From DATEOR01 sp963766725 (GTDB lineage Bacteria; Actinomycetota; Thermoleophilia; Gaiellales; Gaiellaceae), in NCBI GenBank assembly GCA_963766725.1, contig CAVYBK010000003.1, positions 21,172 through 85,171 of the forward strand: a stretch of 64,000 nt of DNA, written 5' to 3'. The position numbers were made by a program, and so were the translations under genes. The notes under the pieces were generated by a model. That model was given only the letters and a program-made list of their open reading frames with translations, was not told where the DNA came from and did not search any database. Positions 45,518 through 53,959 of this stretch are shown here, one piece after another (the first letter of the stretch is position 1; each line of letters starts with the position of its first letter).

Positions 45518-46594
45518 TTAGCCAGCGACCGTCAAGTAGAGCGCGGCGAGGCGGTGGATGTTTGCCTCCGCGGTGAGCTCAAGGCGTGCGTCCGCGATGC
45601 GGGAGCGCATCGCTACCACGTCGGCCGCACCTAGTTGAGCAAGAAGGTCATCGAGCGTCGCGAGGCTAAGGCCGAGGTGCCCGTCACCCACCAGTCGTGC
45701 GAGCGCACGATGGCCCAGCGTCAGAACCGGCAGTCCGCAACCAACATACTCGTATGCCTTATTCGGGAGACAAGTGTCGAGGTGGGCCCCGTTCAGACGG
45801 GAGTTGAAGCCGGCCCAGCCGAAGTCGTAGCTTGGCAGCGCGGCGAGCAACCGCGAGGGCGGAAGCGTCCTGTGCACGCGCAAGCCGTCCAGTTCGACCG
45901 CGAGCTCGGCATAAGCGGGCACGGCGCGCGACGGATAGACGTCGAGTGAGACCCCCTCGCTCACGATCGAGCGAAAGATTGCCCGCAGGTCGTAGTGACC
46001 GCCGTTCGTTGAGAGGGTTCCCTGGTAGACGAGTCGGGGAGGATGGCCGTTTCGGCGCTCTGCGGGCGGCAGCACTGGCGGCAGGTCGCGACGGAGCGCG
46101 TAGTTTGGAAATACGAGCGCCGGCGCTGTGGGGTGGTAGCGGCTGCGGATCTCCTCCAAGAGCTCATCCGAGACCGTGACCAGGGCGGAGCATCCCTCGA
46201 TCGCGAGTTGCTCCAGCGCGAGCGCCTCGACCGGCTCTGGGAAGCCGTGCTCGTAGGGCGTTCGCCGGAGGCTTTGGAGATCGTGGACGTCGTGAACCAC
46301 CGGCACACGCCCGGCGAAGAGCTCAAGTGCGATCGCGGTCAGGGAGTCGGGGAGGTTGTGGCTGTGGATGAGGTCAGGACGAAACTCATCACCGACCTGC
46401 CGAAGGCCCTTGAGCGGCTCAGAGCCTAAATTCCACCAGCGCTCGAAAAGCTCGTCGCCCGTGCCGTACCAGCCGCTCAAAGTCTTGCCCTGGTAGGCAA
46501 AGCCAAGCTGGATTCCCGGGAACGCCGAGCGTAGCGCGGCAGCGTACTTGAGCGCGCGAACGCAGGGCTGCTGCTGCAGGAACAGGACGCGCAT
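45518..46594 (-). CDS. GT-B glycosyltransferase (family 4-like)
   Basis: A 358-residue GT-B glycosyltransferase. It begins MRVLFLQQQPCVRALKYAAA, contains DLIHSHNLPDSLTAIALELF and VPVVHDVHDLQS (acceptor-domain motifs), a linker VYQGTLSTNGGHYDLRAIF opening the donor domain, and LPNKAYEYVGCGLPVLTLG, the conserved nucleotide-sugar region with the Glu residues of the EX7E type. The ATG shares one base with the stop of the acyltransferase gene (TGATG at 46594), so the two are translationally coupled. They probably act on one surface polysaccharide or lipid glycan. Confidence 0.83.
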   Translation of the reverse strand: MRVLFLQQQPCVRALKYAAALRSAFPGIQLGFAYQGKTLSGWYGTGDELFERWWNLGSEPLKGLRQVGDEFRPDLIHSHNLPDSLTAIALELFAGRVPVVHDVHDLQSLRRTPYEHGFPEPVEALALEQLAIEGCSALVTVSDELLEEIRSRYHPTAPALVFPNYALRRDLPPVLPPAERRNGHPPRLVYQGTLSTNGGHYDLRAIFRSIVSEGVSLDVYPSRAVPAYAELAVELDGLRVHRTLPPSRLLAALPSYDFGWAGFNSRLNGAHLDTCLPNKAYEYVGCGLPVLTLGHRALARLVGDGHLGLSLATLDDLLAQLGAADVVAMRSRIADARLELTAEANIHRLAALYLTVAG

Positions 46595-47043
46595 CAGCGG
46601 CGCTTGATCGCACGGGCAGGGTTGCCGACAGCGATGCAGTTCGGCTCGAGCTCGCCGACGACGACGCTCCCACCGCCGACGACGCACCCGTCCCCGAGAC
46701 GCGCACCCGGAAGGATGCAGACGCCCATTCCGATCCAGCAGTCAGCGCCGATCTCGACCGGCTTCTTGGTCCAGCTCTGGTCGACAATCGGCCGCTCGGT
46801 GGACATCTGGTGGTTGGCCGTATGGATCATCGCGTAGGGGCCGACAATTGTCCGGTCGCCGATCCGGAGGCCACCGTAGCCGTTCACGTAGCACCCGTAA
46901 TTGAATCCGACCCGTTCGCCGAGTTCGATTCGGTCGCCGTTCAGCCAGACGATCAGGTCGAGATAGAAGCAGCCCTCGCCGACAAGCTTCGCGTCGTGCG
47001 GACCAAACGGAATCACTTTCTTCGAGCTCTCCGTGATCATCAT
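46594..47043 (-). CDS. Left-handed beta-helix (hexapeptide-repeat) acyltransferase
   Basis: A 149-residue LbH acetyltransferase-type enzyme. Hexapeptide turns are visible from GEGCFYLDLIVWLNGDRIEL, through GCYVNGYGGLRIGDRTIVGP, to CWIGMGVCILPGARLGDGCV and GAVGNPAR-like IAVGNPARAIKRR at the end. The catalytic His is probably in IHTANHQMS. ATG at 47041-47043 is chosen because GGGAGGTCTTC lies just upstream; the longer open frame to 47124 starts with Lys/Arg-rich sequence. Coupled to the glycosyltransferase, it likely O-acetylates a sugar. Confidence 0.83.
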   Translation of the reverse strand: MMITESSKKVIPFGPHDAKLVGEGCFYLDLIVWLNGDRIELGERVGFNYGCYVNGYGGLRIGDRTIVGPYAMIHTANHQMSTERPIVDQSWTKKPVEIGADCWIGMGVCILPGARLGDGCVVGGGSVVVGELEPNCIAVGNPARAIKRR

Positions 47044-47178
47044 GAAGACCTCCCTATTGCGGACGTCGGCAGCCGCGGAGCGAGCTTCCGCCTGTTTGCG
47101 CTTACAGCGCGCGGTCCCTTTCAACCTACGGCATCATGTGGACCCCTATGGCCTAAAGACGGGGGGTTGAAGGGCGAC

Positions 47179-47613
47179 ATGAACCAGGTGTCGCAGATCC
47201 TTGAGGAGAAGGGTGATGAAGTCCTCCAGATTGAGGCGGAGGCATCGGTGCACGAAGCGGTGAAGCAGATGGTTGCGGCGAACGTTGCGTCGCTGCTCGT
47301 GTCGGAGGGCGGCGAAATCACAGGGATCATCACCGAGCGGGATTACCTCCGCCGAGTGACGGCCGAGGGACGCACCGACGAGGGGACCTCCGTTCGCGAG
47401 ATCATGTCCTCACCGCTGATCGTTGTCACGCCGCAGACATCGATCGATGAATGCATGGCACTGATGACGGACCGGCGGATCCGACACATACCGGTCGTCG
47501 ACGACCGGGGCAGCGTGGTGGGCATCGTTTCGATCGGAGACGTCGTCAAGTTCAAGTCGAAGCAGCAGAGCTTCGAGATCAAGTTCCTGCACGAGTACAT
47601 CGGCGCGAAGTAA
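47179..47613 (+). CDS. Two-CBS-domain protein
   Basis: A 144-residue protein that is little more than a CBS pair: CBS1 about residues 12-66 (EAEASVHEAVKQMVAANVAS, IITERDYLRRV) and CBS2 about 74-130 (VVTPQTSIDECMALMTDRRI, then HIPVVDDRGSVVGIVSIGDV). Such stand-alone pairs bind adenosyl nucleotides and regulate partner enzymes or channels. The partner is not visible. The ATG at 47179 follows AAGGGCGAC; an upstream TTG would add four residues. The nearest candidate partner downstream is a K+ channel at 50.9 kb, but no link is shown. Confidence 0.85.
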   Translation: MNQVSQILEEKGDEVLQIEAEASVHEAVKQMVAANVASLLVSEGGEITGIITERDYLRRVTAEGRTDEGTSVREIMSSPLIVVTPQTSIDECMALMTDRRIRHIPVVDDRGSVVGIVSIGDVVKFKSKQQSFEIKFLHEYIGAK

Positions 47614-47723
47614 CGTCCGACGCTTGGAATCGCCGTTTTCGATTGCTGAACCTCTTGTCTTGACTTGAGCCGCCATCACTCCCCTTGGCGAGGGCTGAGC
47701 TTGCTGCGCGATCGGGCGAGCGA

Positions 47724-47880
47724 CTAGCCGGCCGGCGATCCAGCGCGCAGGTAGGCGACCACCGCCAGCACCCGGCGGTGGTCGTCCGGCGACTGCTGCA
47801 GGCCGAGCTTTCGGAAAATCTGGCGCACGTTCGCCTCGACCGTCTTCGGGCTCAGGAAGAGCGCTTGGCAGATCGCCCAG
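47724..47880 (-). pseudogene. LuxR-type HTH remnant (C-terminal DNA-binding domain only)
   Basis: Reading leftwards to the TAG at 47724-47726, the frame gives ALFLSPKTVEANVRQIFRKL, then QSPDDHRRVLAVVAYL, a LuxR/NarL helix-turn-helix end. The first helix and all upstream sensor or receiver domains are missing, since the sequence loses similarity near 47880, next to the tmRNA-like fragment. A truncated relic is the simplest reading. Confidence 0.65.
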
Positions 47881-47953
47881 GGGCAGCCCTATGGCGCCAG
47901 AGGCGACGTGAATCTGGGAACCGCTCGACCAGTCGCCCAAAAAGGGCGAAGAG

Positions 47954-48000
47954 TGGAGGCGGCGGGAATCGAACCCGCGTCCGCAGCCTGGCGGAGCTAG
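47954..48000 (-). ncRNA. 3'-end-like fragment of tmRNA (possible attachment-site scar)
   Basis: On the minus strand the fragment contains CTGCGGACGCGGGTTCGATT and continues CCCGCCGCCTCCAC. The GCGGG-TTCGATT-CCCGC hairpin is a T-arm and CGCCTCCA an acceptor-end strand; the preceding GGAC is usual for tmRNA 3' ends. A full ssrA of about 350 bases cannot fit, because a coding gene starts at 48064. It is therefore interpreted as a 3' fragment left by site-specific integration. A second CGCCTCCACT lies 80 bases to the right. Confidence 0.5.
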
Positions 48001-48051
48001 GACTGGAGACCCAATCCCGGCCTGGAAACAGTGGAGGCGCCGGAAGGGCAG

Positions 48052-48057
48052 TAAGCT
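48052..48057 (+). promoter_or_regulatory. -10-like box TAAGCT for leaderless start
   Basis: TAAGCT ends six bases before the GTG at 48064, with no ribosome-binding site. Confidence 0.4.
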
Positions 48058-48063
48058 GCCCTC

Positions 48064-48438
48064 GTGCTTGGCGTGTTTTCGCAGGTGAAGGCGCTGACGA
48101 GGCAGCTTCGATTGCTCACGGCGTTGAACCTCGAGCTGGCGAGGCTCGAGGGAAAACAGAAGGCGACCGCGGTGGGCCTTGCGGGGGGTCTCGCGGTGGG
48201 GGCCCTTGCACTCGTCGTCTATGCAATCGGCTTCGCCTTCGCGGCCGCCGCAGCAGGACTGGCGGAGGCCCTTCCCCTCTGGCTCTCGCTGCTCATCGTC
48301 GCAGGTGCGATCCTCCTCGTCGCCGGCATCCTTGGGTTCCTGGCAACGCGGGTCGCGCGCAAGGCCTCGCCGCCCCAACCGTCTCAGGCGATCCAGGAGG
48401 CGGAGTGGACTCTCAAGACGCTGCGCGGAAATGGCTGA
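48064..48438 (+). CDS. Phage holin-X family (actinobacterial holin superfamily III) membrane protein
   Basis: A 124-residue protein: an amphipathic N-terminal helix (QVKALTRQLRLLTALNLELA), then two membrane segments, GLAGGLAVGALALVVYAIGF and LWLSLLIVAGAILLVAGILG, joined by a short loop, and a charged tail. This is the layout of the actinobacterial holin-X/DUF1469 proteins, which are chromosomal in most actinobacteria and are not proof of a prophage. It overlaps the DUF3618-like gene by eight bases, the usual partner order. The GTG start has a -10-like box six bases away. Confidence 0.8.
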   Translation: MLGVFSQVKALTRQLRLLTALNLELARLEGKQKATAVGLAGGLAVGALALVVYAIGFAFAAAAAGLAEALPLWLSLLIVAGAILLVAGILGFLATRVARKASPPQPSQAIQEAEWTLKTLRGNG

Positions 48439-48628
48439 GCGCGGCACCGATCAGATTCGCCAGGAGATGGCGGCTGAGCGGCAACGCCTCGGCGAGGCGC
48501 GCGACGGCTTGCGAGCTGAGCTGCGCTCGCTCGTTCCGGTCGCGGCCGTCGCCCTTGCTGTCGTCGGGGTCATCACGGCCCGGGTAGGCGTCCGGGCCGG
48601 AATCGGGATGGTCCGCAGGCTCAGCTGA
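48431..48628 (+). CDS. DUF3618-like small membrane protein
   Basis: A 65-residue protein. The N-terminus RGTDQIRQEMAAERQRLGEA is a charged coiled helix of the DUF3618 type, followed by one hydrophobic segment, VAAVALAVVGVITARVGVRA. ATG at 48431 overlaps the holin-X gene, with GGAA just upstream; the two are expected to be co-translated. In related genomes this pair travels together, but its role (envelope stress or membrane architecture) is not established. Confidence 0.78.
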   Translation: MAERGTDQIRQEMAAERQRLGEARDGLRAELRSLVPVAAVALAVVGVITARVGVRAGIGMVRRLS

Positions 48629-48635
48629 CACATGG

Positions 48636-48669
48636 CGAAGGGTCGCGCTCAATTGAGCGCGACCCTTCG
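48636..48669. terminator. 34-bp perfect palindrome, bidirectional terminator candidate
   Basis: The sequence CGAAGGGTCGCGCTCAA is followed directly by its complement, without mismatch. It lies between the converging DUF3618 and lipoprotein genes, where it could end both transcripts. There is no T-run on either side. Confidence 0.7.
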
Positions 48670-48689
48670 ACCTCGATGTCCTGGGACGT

Positions 48690-49297
48690 TTACGAGTCGA
48701 ACGAGACGGCCTGGAGGAGGGAGCCGAACCAGTCGCGCATTTCGGCTTCCTCTCCGGGCTGGTCGTAAGTGAAGAAGACGTACACCTGCCCGGCGTGAGT
48801 CGCGAACGCCTGCAGTGCGAACGGCCCACTACCGGCGGGGCAATGCTCTTCGAAAACGATCGCCGGCTCTCCAGAAATGGTCGTGCGCGTACTCGCCTCA
48901 GGCTCAACCGGACACGGATGCACTTTCGAATCCGTCACTCGGAACTTGGCCACGAACTTCTTCAGCGTGTCCTCGTGGTCTCGGCAAACCCAAATGCCCG
49001 CTGAAGCTCCTGGCCGGACAGGCTGTCGACTGTCGGGTCGCCGTCGCCCGGCGAGCCGGTGCCGTCCCACGCCGTTTGGGCCGCCGTTCCCGTCCACGAA
49101 TCGACGGAGTAGCCGTACAGGTCGGACACGAAGGACTGCTTGACCGTTGACGTCGCAGGAGAAGCTGCCTTTGACGTAGTGGTCGAACCAGTTGAATCGC
49201 TTCCGCCGCACGCAGCAAGAACGCCAACGACAGCGGTGAAGAGGGCCAGGAGCGCGATGACCAGCGCAACGGGTGCCCGCTTGGGATGAATCCGCAT
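48690..49297 (-). CDS. Lipoprotein of unknown function (one frameshift)
   Basis: About 200 residues after correction. The N-terminus VALVIALLALFTAVVGVLAA ends in an ACGGS lipobox with the anchor Cys, then a Ser/Thr-rich linker. The first frame covers SFVSDLYGYSVDSWTGTAAQ; one base is missing near 49000, and the other frame continues with WVCRDHEDTLKKFVAKFRVT and VYVFFTYDQPGEEAEMRDWF. The C-terminal half resembles small surface proteins whose domain ends in an RDWF-like motif, seen in some Solirubrobacteria lipoproteins, but no family name is certain. It is the last gene before the palindromic terminator. Confidence 0.7.
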
Positions 49298-49575
49298 GAG
49301 TCCTCATTCCTTTCAAGGTTGAATCGCCGATCACGAAGGCGAGCCTTGGCAATCGGCGTCACTTACGGATGAGGCTCAGGCGGGCAAAACCGCTTTCAGT
49401 ATCACACCGAGGCTCCCCGCCTGCAAGGCAGCGTGATCGGCGAGTCTTGAACGAGCCCAGCCGGCGGGGACTGCGAGCCACGCGGTGGTAAACTCAGCAT
49501 GCTTCGCCCCAGATCCCGGCGGGCATTCACCGGCTCCAGCACCCGGTCGGCGTTGACAGCTATGTAGGAGCGCGC

Positions 49576-50967
49576 ATGTCTTCGCCCGGGGCCCCGCTCG
49601 ACCAGCCAGGCCACACGCCGCGAAAGAACCGCAGGGTGCAACTCGCCGCGGTGGTCGCACTGGTCGCGGCTGTCGGCATCGCGTGGATAGCTCTCTCGAT
49701 GGTTGCGAACGATCCCATTGGCCTCATCTTCGCGTTCGGGGCCATTTTCTTGCTGGTCTACTGCGGGTCGTTCCTCGTGATCAGGCGAGGTCCGCGTCGC
49801 TTCCTCGTGCTCCCCCCGGCTCTCCTCGCACTCATCGCGCTCATCACGTACGGCTACGACCAGAAGTACCAGATGCTCATCTTGGCAGCAGCGCTCGCAA
49901 TCTTCGGCTTTGCCGCCCGCTACGCCGCTCGCCATCAGCCCGATTCAGCCCACACGATCCATCGACATGCGCGGCCGGCGCAGCCGGCCCGAACGGGCGT
50001 GTTGATCATCAACCCCCGCTCCGGCGGAGGGAAGGCTGCGCGTTTCAACCTGACGGAAGAGGCGAGAAAGCGGAGCATCGAGCCCCTGCTGCTCGGTCCA
50101 GGCGACGACCTCTGCAGTCTCGCCAAGCGGGCGGCCACACGGGGAGCGGATGTCATCGGAATGGCAGGAGGCGACGGGTCGCAGGCATTGGTCGCGTCCG
50201 TCGCCATGGAGGAAGACGTCGCCCACGTCTGCGTTCCCGCCGGGACCCGTAATCACTTCGCGCTAGACCTCGGGCTTGACCGGGACGATGTCGTCGGGGC
50301 GCTCGACGCATTCACCGACGGAGTCGAACGCCGCATCGACCTCGCTCGGCTCAACGAACGCATCTTCGTCAACAACGCCTCGCTCGGCATCTACGCGCGG
50401 GTCGTGCAGTCCGACAGGTATCGCGACGCGAAGCTGGGGACGTGGAGGCAGATGCTGCCGGACGTGATGGGGCAGGAAGCCTATTGCTGCGATCTCGAGT
50501 TCGACGTGCCCGACGCGACGGACTGGGCGGGCGCGTCACTCGTCATCGTCTCCAACAATCCGTACCAGCTGCGGCGCTTTCGCGGCGCGGGCACAAGAAC
50601 CCACCTCAACACGGGGCAGCTCGGGATCTTCACCACCAGTCTGAGCGGCGCTGCGGCGGTCGCGAAGCTGGTCACACTCGGGACGATCGCTCAGCAGCGG
50701 CGCTTCGGCAGCGTGCGGCAATGGTCTTCGGTCGAGTTCGAGGTGCGGGCGAGCGAGCCGGTGGCCGTCGGCCTGGACGGGGAGGCGCTCCTGCTCACGC
50801 CACCCCTGCGCTTCCGTTCACTGCCGGGTGCGCTCCGAGTCCGTGTGCCGCGCGAATCGACAGGAGTCTCGCCCGCGTGGGGCACGGTGCCGCTGACCAG
50901 ACGAAACCTCTGGGCGCTGGTTCGGATGGCCGCGGGCAAGCCGGCATCAGCCGCATCCGGGAAGTGA
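49576..50967 (+). CDS. Diacylglycerol-kinase-family (YegS/LCB5-type) lipid kinase with N-terminal membrane helices
   Basis: A 463-residue protein. Residues about 20-120 contain three to four hydrophobic helices (VQLAAVVALVAAVGIAWIAL, LIFAFGAIFLLVYCGSFLVI). The catalytic domain follows: NPRSGGGKAARF, the nucleotide motif GMAGGDGSQALVASVAM (GGDG), and CVPAGTRNHFALDLGL. It probably phosphorylates a lipid such as diacylglycerol or a prenol at the membrane. ATG at 49576 follows AGGAGCGCGC. The region 49480-49575 is copied upstream of the 58.7-kb remnant. The stop overlaps the K+ channel gene. Confidence 0.86.
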   Translation: MSSPGAPLDQPGHTPRKNRRVQLAAVVALVAAVGIAWIALSMVANDPIGLIFAFGAIFLLVYCGSFLVIRRGPRRFLVLPPALLALIALITYGYDQKYQMLILAAALAIFGFAARYAARHQPDSAHTIHRHARPAQPARTGVLIINPRSGGGKAARFNLTEEARKRSIEPLLLGPGDDLCSLAKRAATRGADVIGMAGGDGSQALVASVAMEEDVAHVCVPAGTRNHFALDLGLDRDDVVGALDAFTDGVERRIDLARLNERIFVNNASLGIYARVVQSDRYRDAKLGTWRQMLPDVMGQEAYCCDLEFDVPDATDWAGASLVIVSNNPYQLRRFRGAGTRTHLNTGQLGIFTTSLSGAAAVAKLVTLGTIAQQRRFGSVRQWSSVEFEVRASEPVAVGLDGEALLLTPPLRFRSLPGALRVRVPRESTGVSPAWGTVPLTRRNLWALVRMAAGKPASAASGK

Positions 50968-51815
50968 ACGCAATTCCGCTAACGGAAGCCCGCCCCTCAA
51001 CCACAGACCCCGCCGATGTCCTACGCCAGGAAGCGGAGGACCGTGAGCGCACTTCCGAAGAAGCGCGCTTGGACGAACGCGAGCTCAGGGTCCAACGAGC
51101 ATTCCAGGTGCCGATGCTCATCGCGGCGCTGCTCGTGATACCCGTTCTCGTGATCGAGGAATCCGGCGCAGACGAGCGCTGGACCGCCGTCGCGGATGTC
51201 CTGAACTGGGTGATCTGGGGAGCCTTCGCGGTCGAGGCCGCTGTCATGCTCGCGATCGTCCGTCAACGGTGGCGCTGGATCCGCAGGCACCCGCTCGAAA
51301 TCGCCATCGTGATCCTGACGCCACCGTTCCTTCCTGCGAGTTTCCAGGCACTGCGGTTGTTTCGGCTGTTTCGCCTGCTGCCGCTCCTTCGGCTCGGGCG
51401 AGTCGCTAGGCATCTCTTCTCGGTCGAAGGAGTTACGTGGGCTGCGCTGCTCGCGGTGCTGACGACGGTGTTCGCCGGCGCGGCGTACTCATCGATCGAA
51501 AAGGGCGCGTCGAGCTGGGACGGCCTCTGGTGGGCGGTCTCCACCGTTACAACCGTTGGTTACGGCGACGAGTTCCCCAAGACCACGGCCGGTCGTGCTC
51601 TTGGCATGGCGCTCATGCTCATCGGCATTGGATTCGTCGCTGTGCTGACGGGTGCCGTTGCAGGACGATTCCTGTCGGCTCGCATCGAGGAGTCGCAGGA
51701 GGAGCTGTCGGAAACGTTCCAGGAGGCTGAGCTCGACGAGCTGGAGGAGCTCCATGAGATCGCAGAGCGCTTGAATGCCCTCGAGCGGCGAATCGCCTCA
51801 TCGCGAAATCGATAG
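50964..51815 (+). CDS. Voltage-gated-type K+ channel
   Basis: A 283-residue six-helix channel. After a charged N-terminus come LIAALLVIPVLVIEESGADE, an S4-like segment SFQALRLFRLFRLLPLLRLG with spaced Arg residues, and the pore AVSTVTTVGYGDEFPKT, whose TVGYGD is the K+ selectivity filter. The C-terminus EELSETFQEAELDELEELHE is a coiled coil, probably for tetramer assembly. The GTG start overlaps the kinase stop (GTGA), so the two are translationally coupled. The function in membrane potential or osmotic control is inferred from the family. Confidence 0.87.
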   Translation: MNAIPLTEARPSTTDPADVLRQEAEDRERTSEEARLDERELRVQRAFQVPMLIAALLVIPVLVIEESGADERWTAVADVLNWVIWGAFAVEAAVMLAIVRQRWRWIRRHPLEIAIVILTPPFLPASFQALRLFRLFRLLPLLRLGRVARHLFSVEGVTWAALLAVLTTVFAGAAYSSIEKGASSWDGLWWAVSTVTTVGYGDEFPKTTAGRALGMALMLIGIGFVAVLTGAVAGRFLSARIEESQEELSETFQEAELDELEELHEIAERLNALERRIASSRNR

Positions 51816-51819
51816 CGCG

Positions 51820-53940
51820 TCAGCGTTTCGAGCGCTTTGCTGTGCGTTTCACGGCCTGAGCCATGAGCTTCTCCTGGGCCGACCGAGCGGACTCTCCCGG
51901 GCCTGACTTCGTCCGATGCCAGGTCCCCTCGCTGTCGAGATCCCACGAGCTGCGGGTGTCCGCGAGAAGGGCCTCGAGGATCGCATCGATCTCAGCGCGG
52001 AGGCGCGCGTCCTCGACTGGAACGAGGACTTCTATGCGGCTGTCGAGGTTTCGCGGCATCAGGTCGGCGCTGCCGATCCATGTCGTCGTCCTCTCTCCCG
52101 TCTGAAACGAAAAGATCCGGCTGTGCTCGAGGAAGCGCCCCAAAACGCTGCGAACCGTGATCCGATCGCTTAGCCCCGGGACGCCGGGCCGCAGCGTGCA
52201 GATCCCGCGCGTGATCAACTCGATCGTCACGCCCGCCGAAGACGCCGAATACAACGCCTCCGTGATTTCGGGGTCGGCGAGCGCGTTGACCTTGATGCGA
52301 ATGCGGGCCGGCTCACCCCCGCGGGCGGCAGCAACCACGCGCTCGATCTCGTACATGAGCCCTTCGCGGAGGAACCATGGCCCGACGAGAAGCTTGTGAA
52401 AAGACAGGGGCTGTCTGAGCCCGGTCACCGCGTTGAAGACCTCGGCCACATCGGCAGAGATCTCCTCATCGGCGGTGAAGAGGCTCAGATCTTCGTAGTT
52501 CGAGGCATTCGAGGCGTGGTAGTTGCCGGTGCCGATGTGAACGTACCGTCGAGCGCCGCCGCGCTCCTGCCGGATCAGGAGCGCCAGTTTGGCGTGCACC
52601 TTGAGGTCGGGCACCCCATAAACCACGTCGACACCTGCCCGCTCGAGGGCCCGAGCCGAGCCGATGTTGAAACGTTCGTCGAAACGCGCCTTCACCTCGA
52701 CAAGCGCCACCGCCTGCTTGTCTTCCTTGGCGGCTCTGACGAGCGACGCGAGCGTGGGCGACGGATCGCCTGTTCGATAGACGGTCGCCTTGAGTGCGAC
52801 GACTTTCGGATCGGTGACGGCCGAGACGAAGGCTTGCACGCTCGAGTCGAACGCGTCGTACGGATGATGGACGAGAATGTCGCGGCGCTTGATCCGCGCG
52901 AGCATTTGGGCGGGATCGCGGTCGGCGAGTCCACGCCGCGTCACAGGCCTCCACGAAGAATTTTTCAGCTTGGGCGCGCGGGTTTTTGTCAGCTCGGCTA
53001 GGCCGTCGAGGCCGAGCGGCGCGTTACGCGCATAGAGCTGACTTCCCCTGAGCCCCAGCTCCTCCTGCAGCATGGAGACGATCTCCGGTGTTGCGTCGCC
53101 GCTCGTCTCCAGCCGCACGATAGGCCCGAAGCGACGACGAAGGAGCTGCTTCTCGAGAGCCTCGAGGAGATCGTCTGGGTCGTCGGCGATGGAGAAGTTC
53201 GCGTCACGAGTGATCCGAAAGACCGCGCTCGCCGAGACGTCACGCCCGCCTACGACCTCGGACAGATAGTGAAGAATCGCGTCTTCCACGGCAACCTTTG
53301 CGCCGCGTCCCCCGGCGTCGATGAACCGAGGCACGTCAGGGGGCACGTTCACACGCAAGAACCGCTGTTTCTTGTCCAGCTCACCATCGGCGATCAGGCC
53401 GATGTTGAGCATGAGTCCGGGGATATTCGGGAATGGCGCCGCAGGCCCGACCGCGATCGGCGTCAGCAGGGGCTGGATCTCCCGCTCGAACTGCTTTCTC
53501 AAGGACCGAAGCTCCCGTGGGCCGCATTCGTCGATCGAGATGATCCGGATCCCCTCGTGTTCCAGCGATGGCCGCAGGTCCTCGAGCCAGAGCAAGTCCT
53601 GGGCGACCTCGAGCGTCAGAACCTTTTGCCGGGCGTGCGCAAGGGTCTGTGCGGGTGAGAAGCCGTCGGGGGACGTTAACGCGCTTGAACCAGCGACTTG
53701 AGTTTCGAGTCTTGCCATGCGTACGGCAAAGAACTCGTCGAGGTTGGAGGAAACGATCCCGCATAGGCGGACCCTCTCGAGCAGCGGTAACTCGGGATCC
53801 GCAGCCAGGGCAAGTACGCGCCCGTCGAAGTCGAGCCACGAGAGCTCGCGGTTCAGAAATCTCGCGCTGAGTCCCGTGAGCGACGCGCCCGCTGCCCGTC
53901 GACTCTCTCGTTTGCGAGATCCCTTGACGCGAGTTGCCAC
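51820..53940 (-). CDS. ppk1: Polyphosphate kinase 1
   Basis: Makes polyphosphate reversibly from ATP. The 706 residues contain the four PPK1 domains: an N-terminal FLNRELSWLDFDGRVLALA, a SNLDEFFAVRMARLETQVAG segment, a phospholipase-D-like core with DLKVHAKLALLIRQERGGAR, whose His is the autophosphorylated type in this family, followed by RRYVHIGTGNYH, and the C-terminal TTTWIGSADLMPRNLDSRIE. GTG at 53938-53940 is chosen because GGAGGAGCTGAGGACC lies just upstream; earlier in-frame starts would add Ser/Arg-rich sequence. It is the last gene of a PAP2, kinase and ppk1 operon, suggesting phosphate or lipid-phosphate metabolism. Confidence 0.92.
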   Translation of the reverse strand: MATRVKGSRKRESRRAAGASLTGLSARFLNRELSWLDFDGRVLALAADPELPLLERVRLCGIVSSNLDEFFAVRMARLETQVAGSSALTSPDGFSPAQTLAHARQKVLTLEVAQDLLWLEDLRPSLEHEGIRIISIDECGPRELRSLRKQFEREIQPLLTPIAVGPAAPFPNIPGLMLNIGLIADGELDKKQRFLRVNVPPDVPRFIDAGGRGAKVAVEDAILHYLSEVVGGRDVSASAVFRITRDANFSIADDPDDLLEALEKQLLRRRFGPIVRLETSGDATPEIVSMLQEELGLRGSQLYARNAPLGLDGLAELTKTRAPKLKNSSWRPVTRRGLADRDPAQMLARIKRRDILVHHPYDAFDSSVQAFVSAVTDPKVVALKATVYRTGDPSPTLASLVRAAKEDKQAVALVEVKARFDERFNIGSARALERAGVDVVYGVPDLKVHAKLALLIRQERGGARRYVHIGTGNYHASNASNYEDLSLFTADEEISADVAEVFNAVTGLRQPLSFHKLLVGPWFLREGLMYEIERVVAAARGGEPARIRIKVNALADPEITEALYSASSAGVTIELITRGICTLRPGVPGLSDRITVRSVLGRFLEHSRIFSFQTGERTTTWIGSADLMPRNLDSRIEVLVPVEDARLRAEIDAILEALLADTRSSWDLDSEGTWHRTKSGPGESARSAQEKLMAQAVKRTAKRSKR

Positions 53941-53959
53941 GGTCCTCAGCTCCTCCGTC

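Noticed and set aside
48064..48628. Prophage suggested by a holin-family gene
   Set aside because: Holin-X/DUF3618 pairs are ordinary chromosomal genes in actinobacteria, and no capsid, tail, terminase or integrase gene is present.
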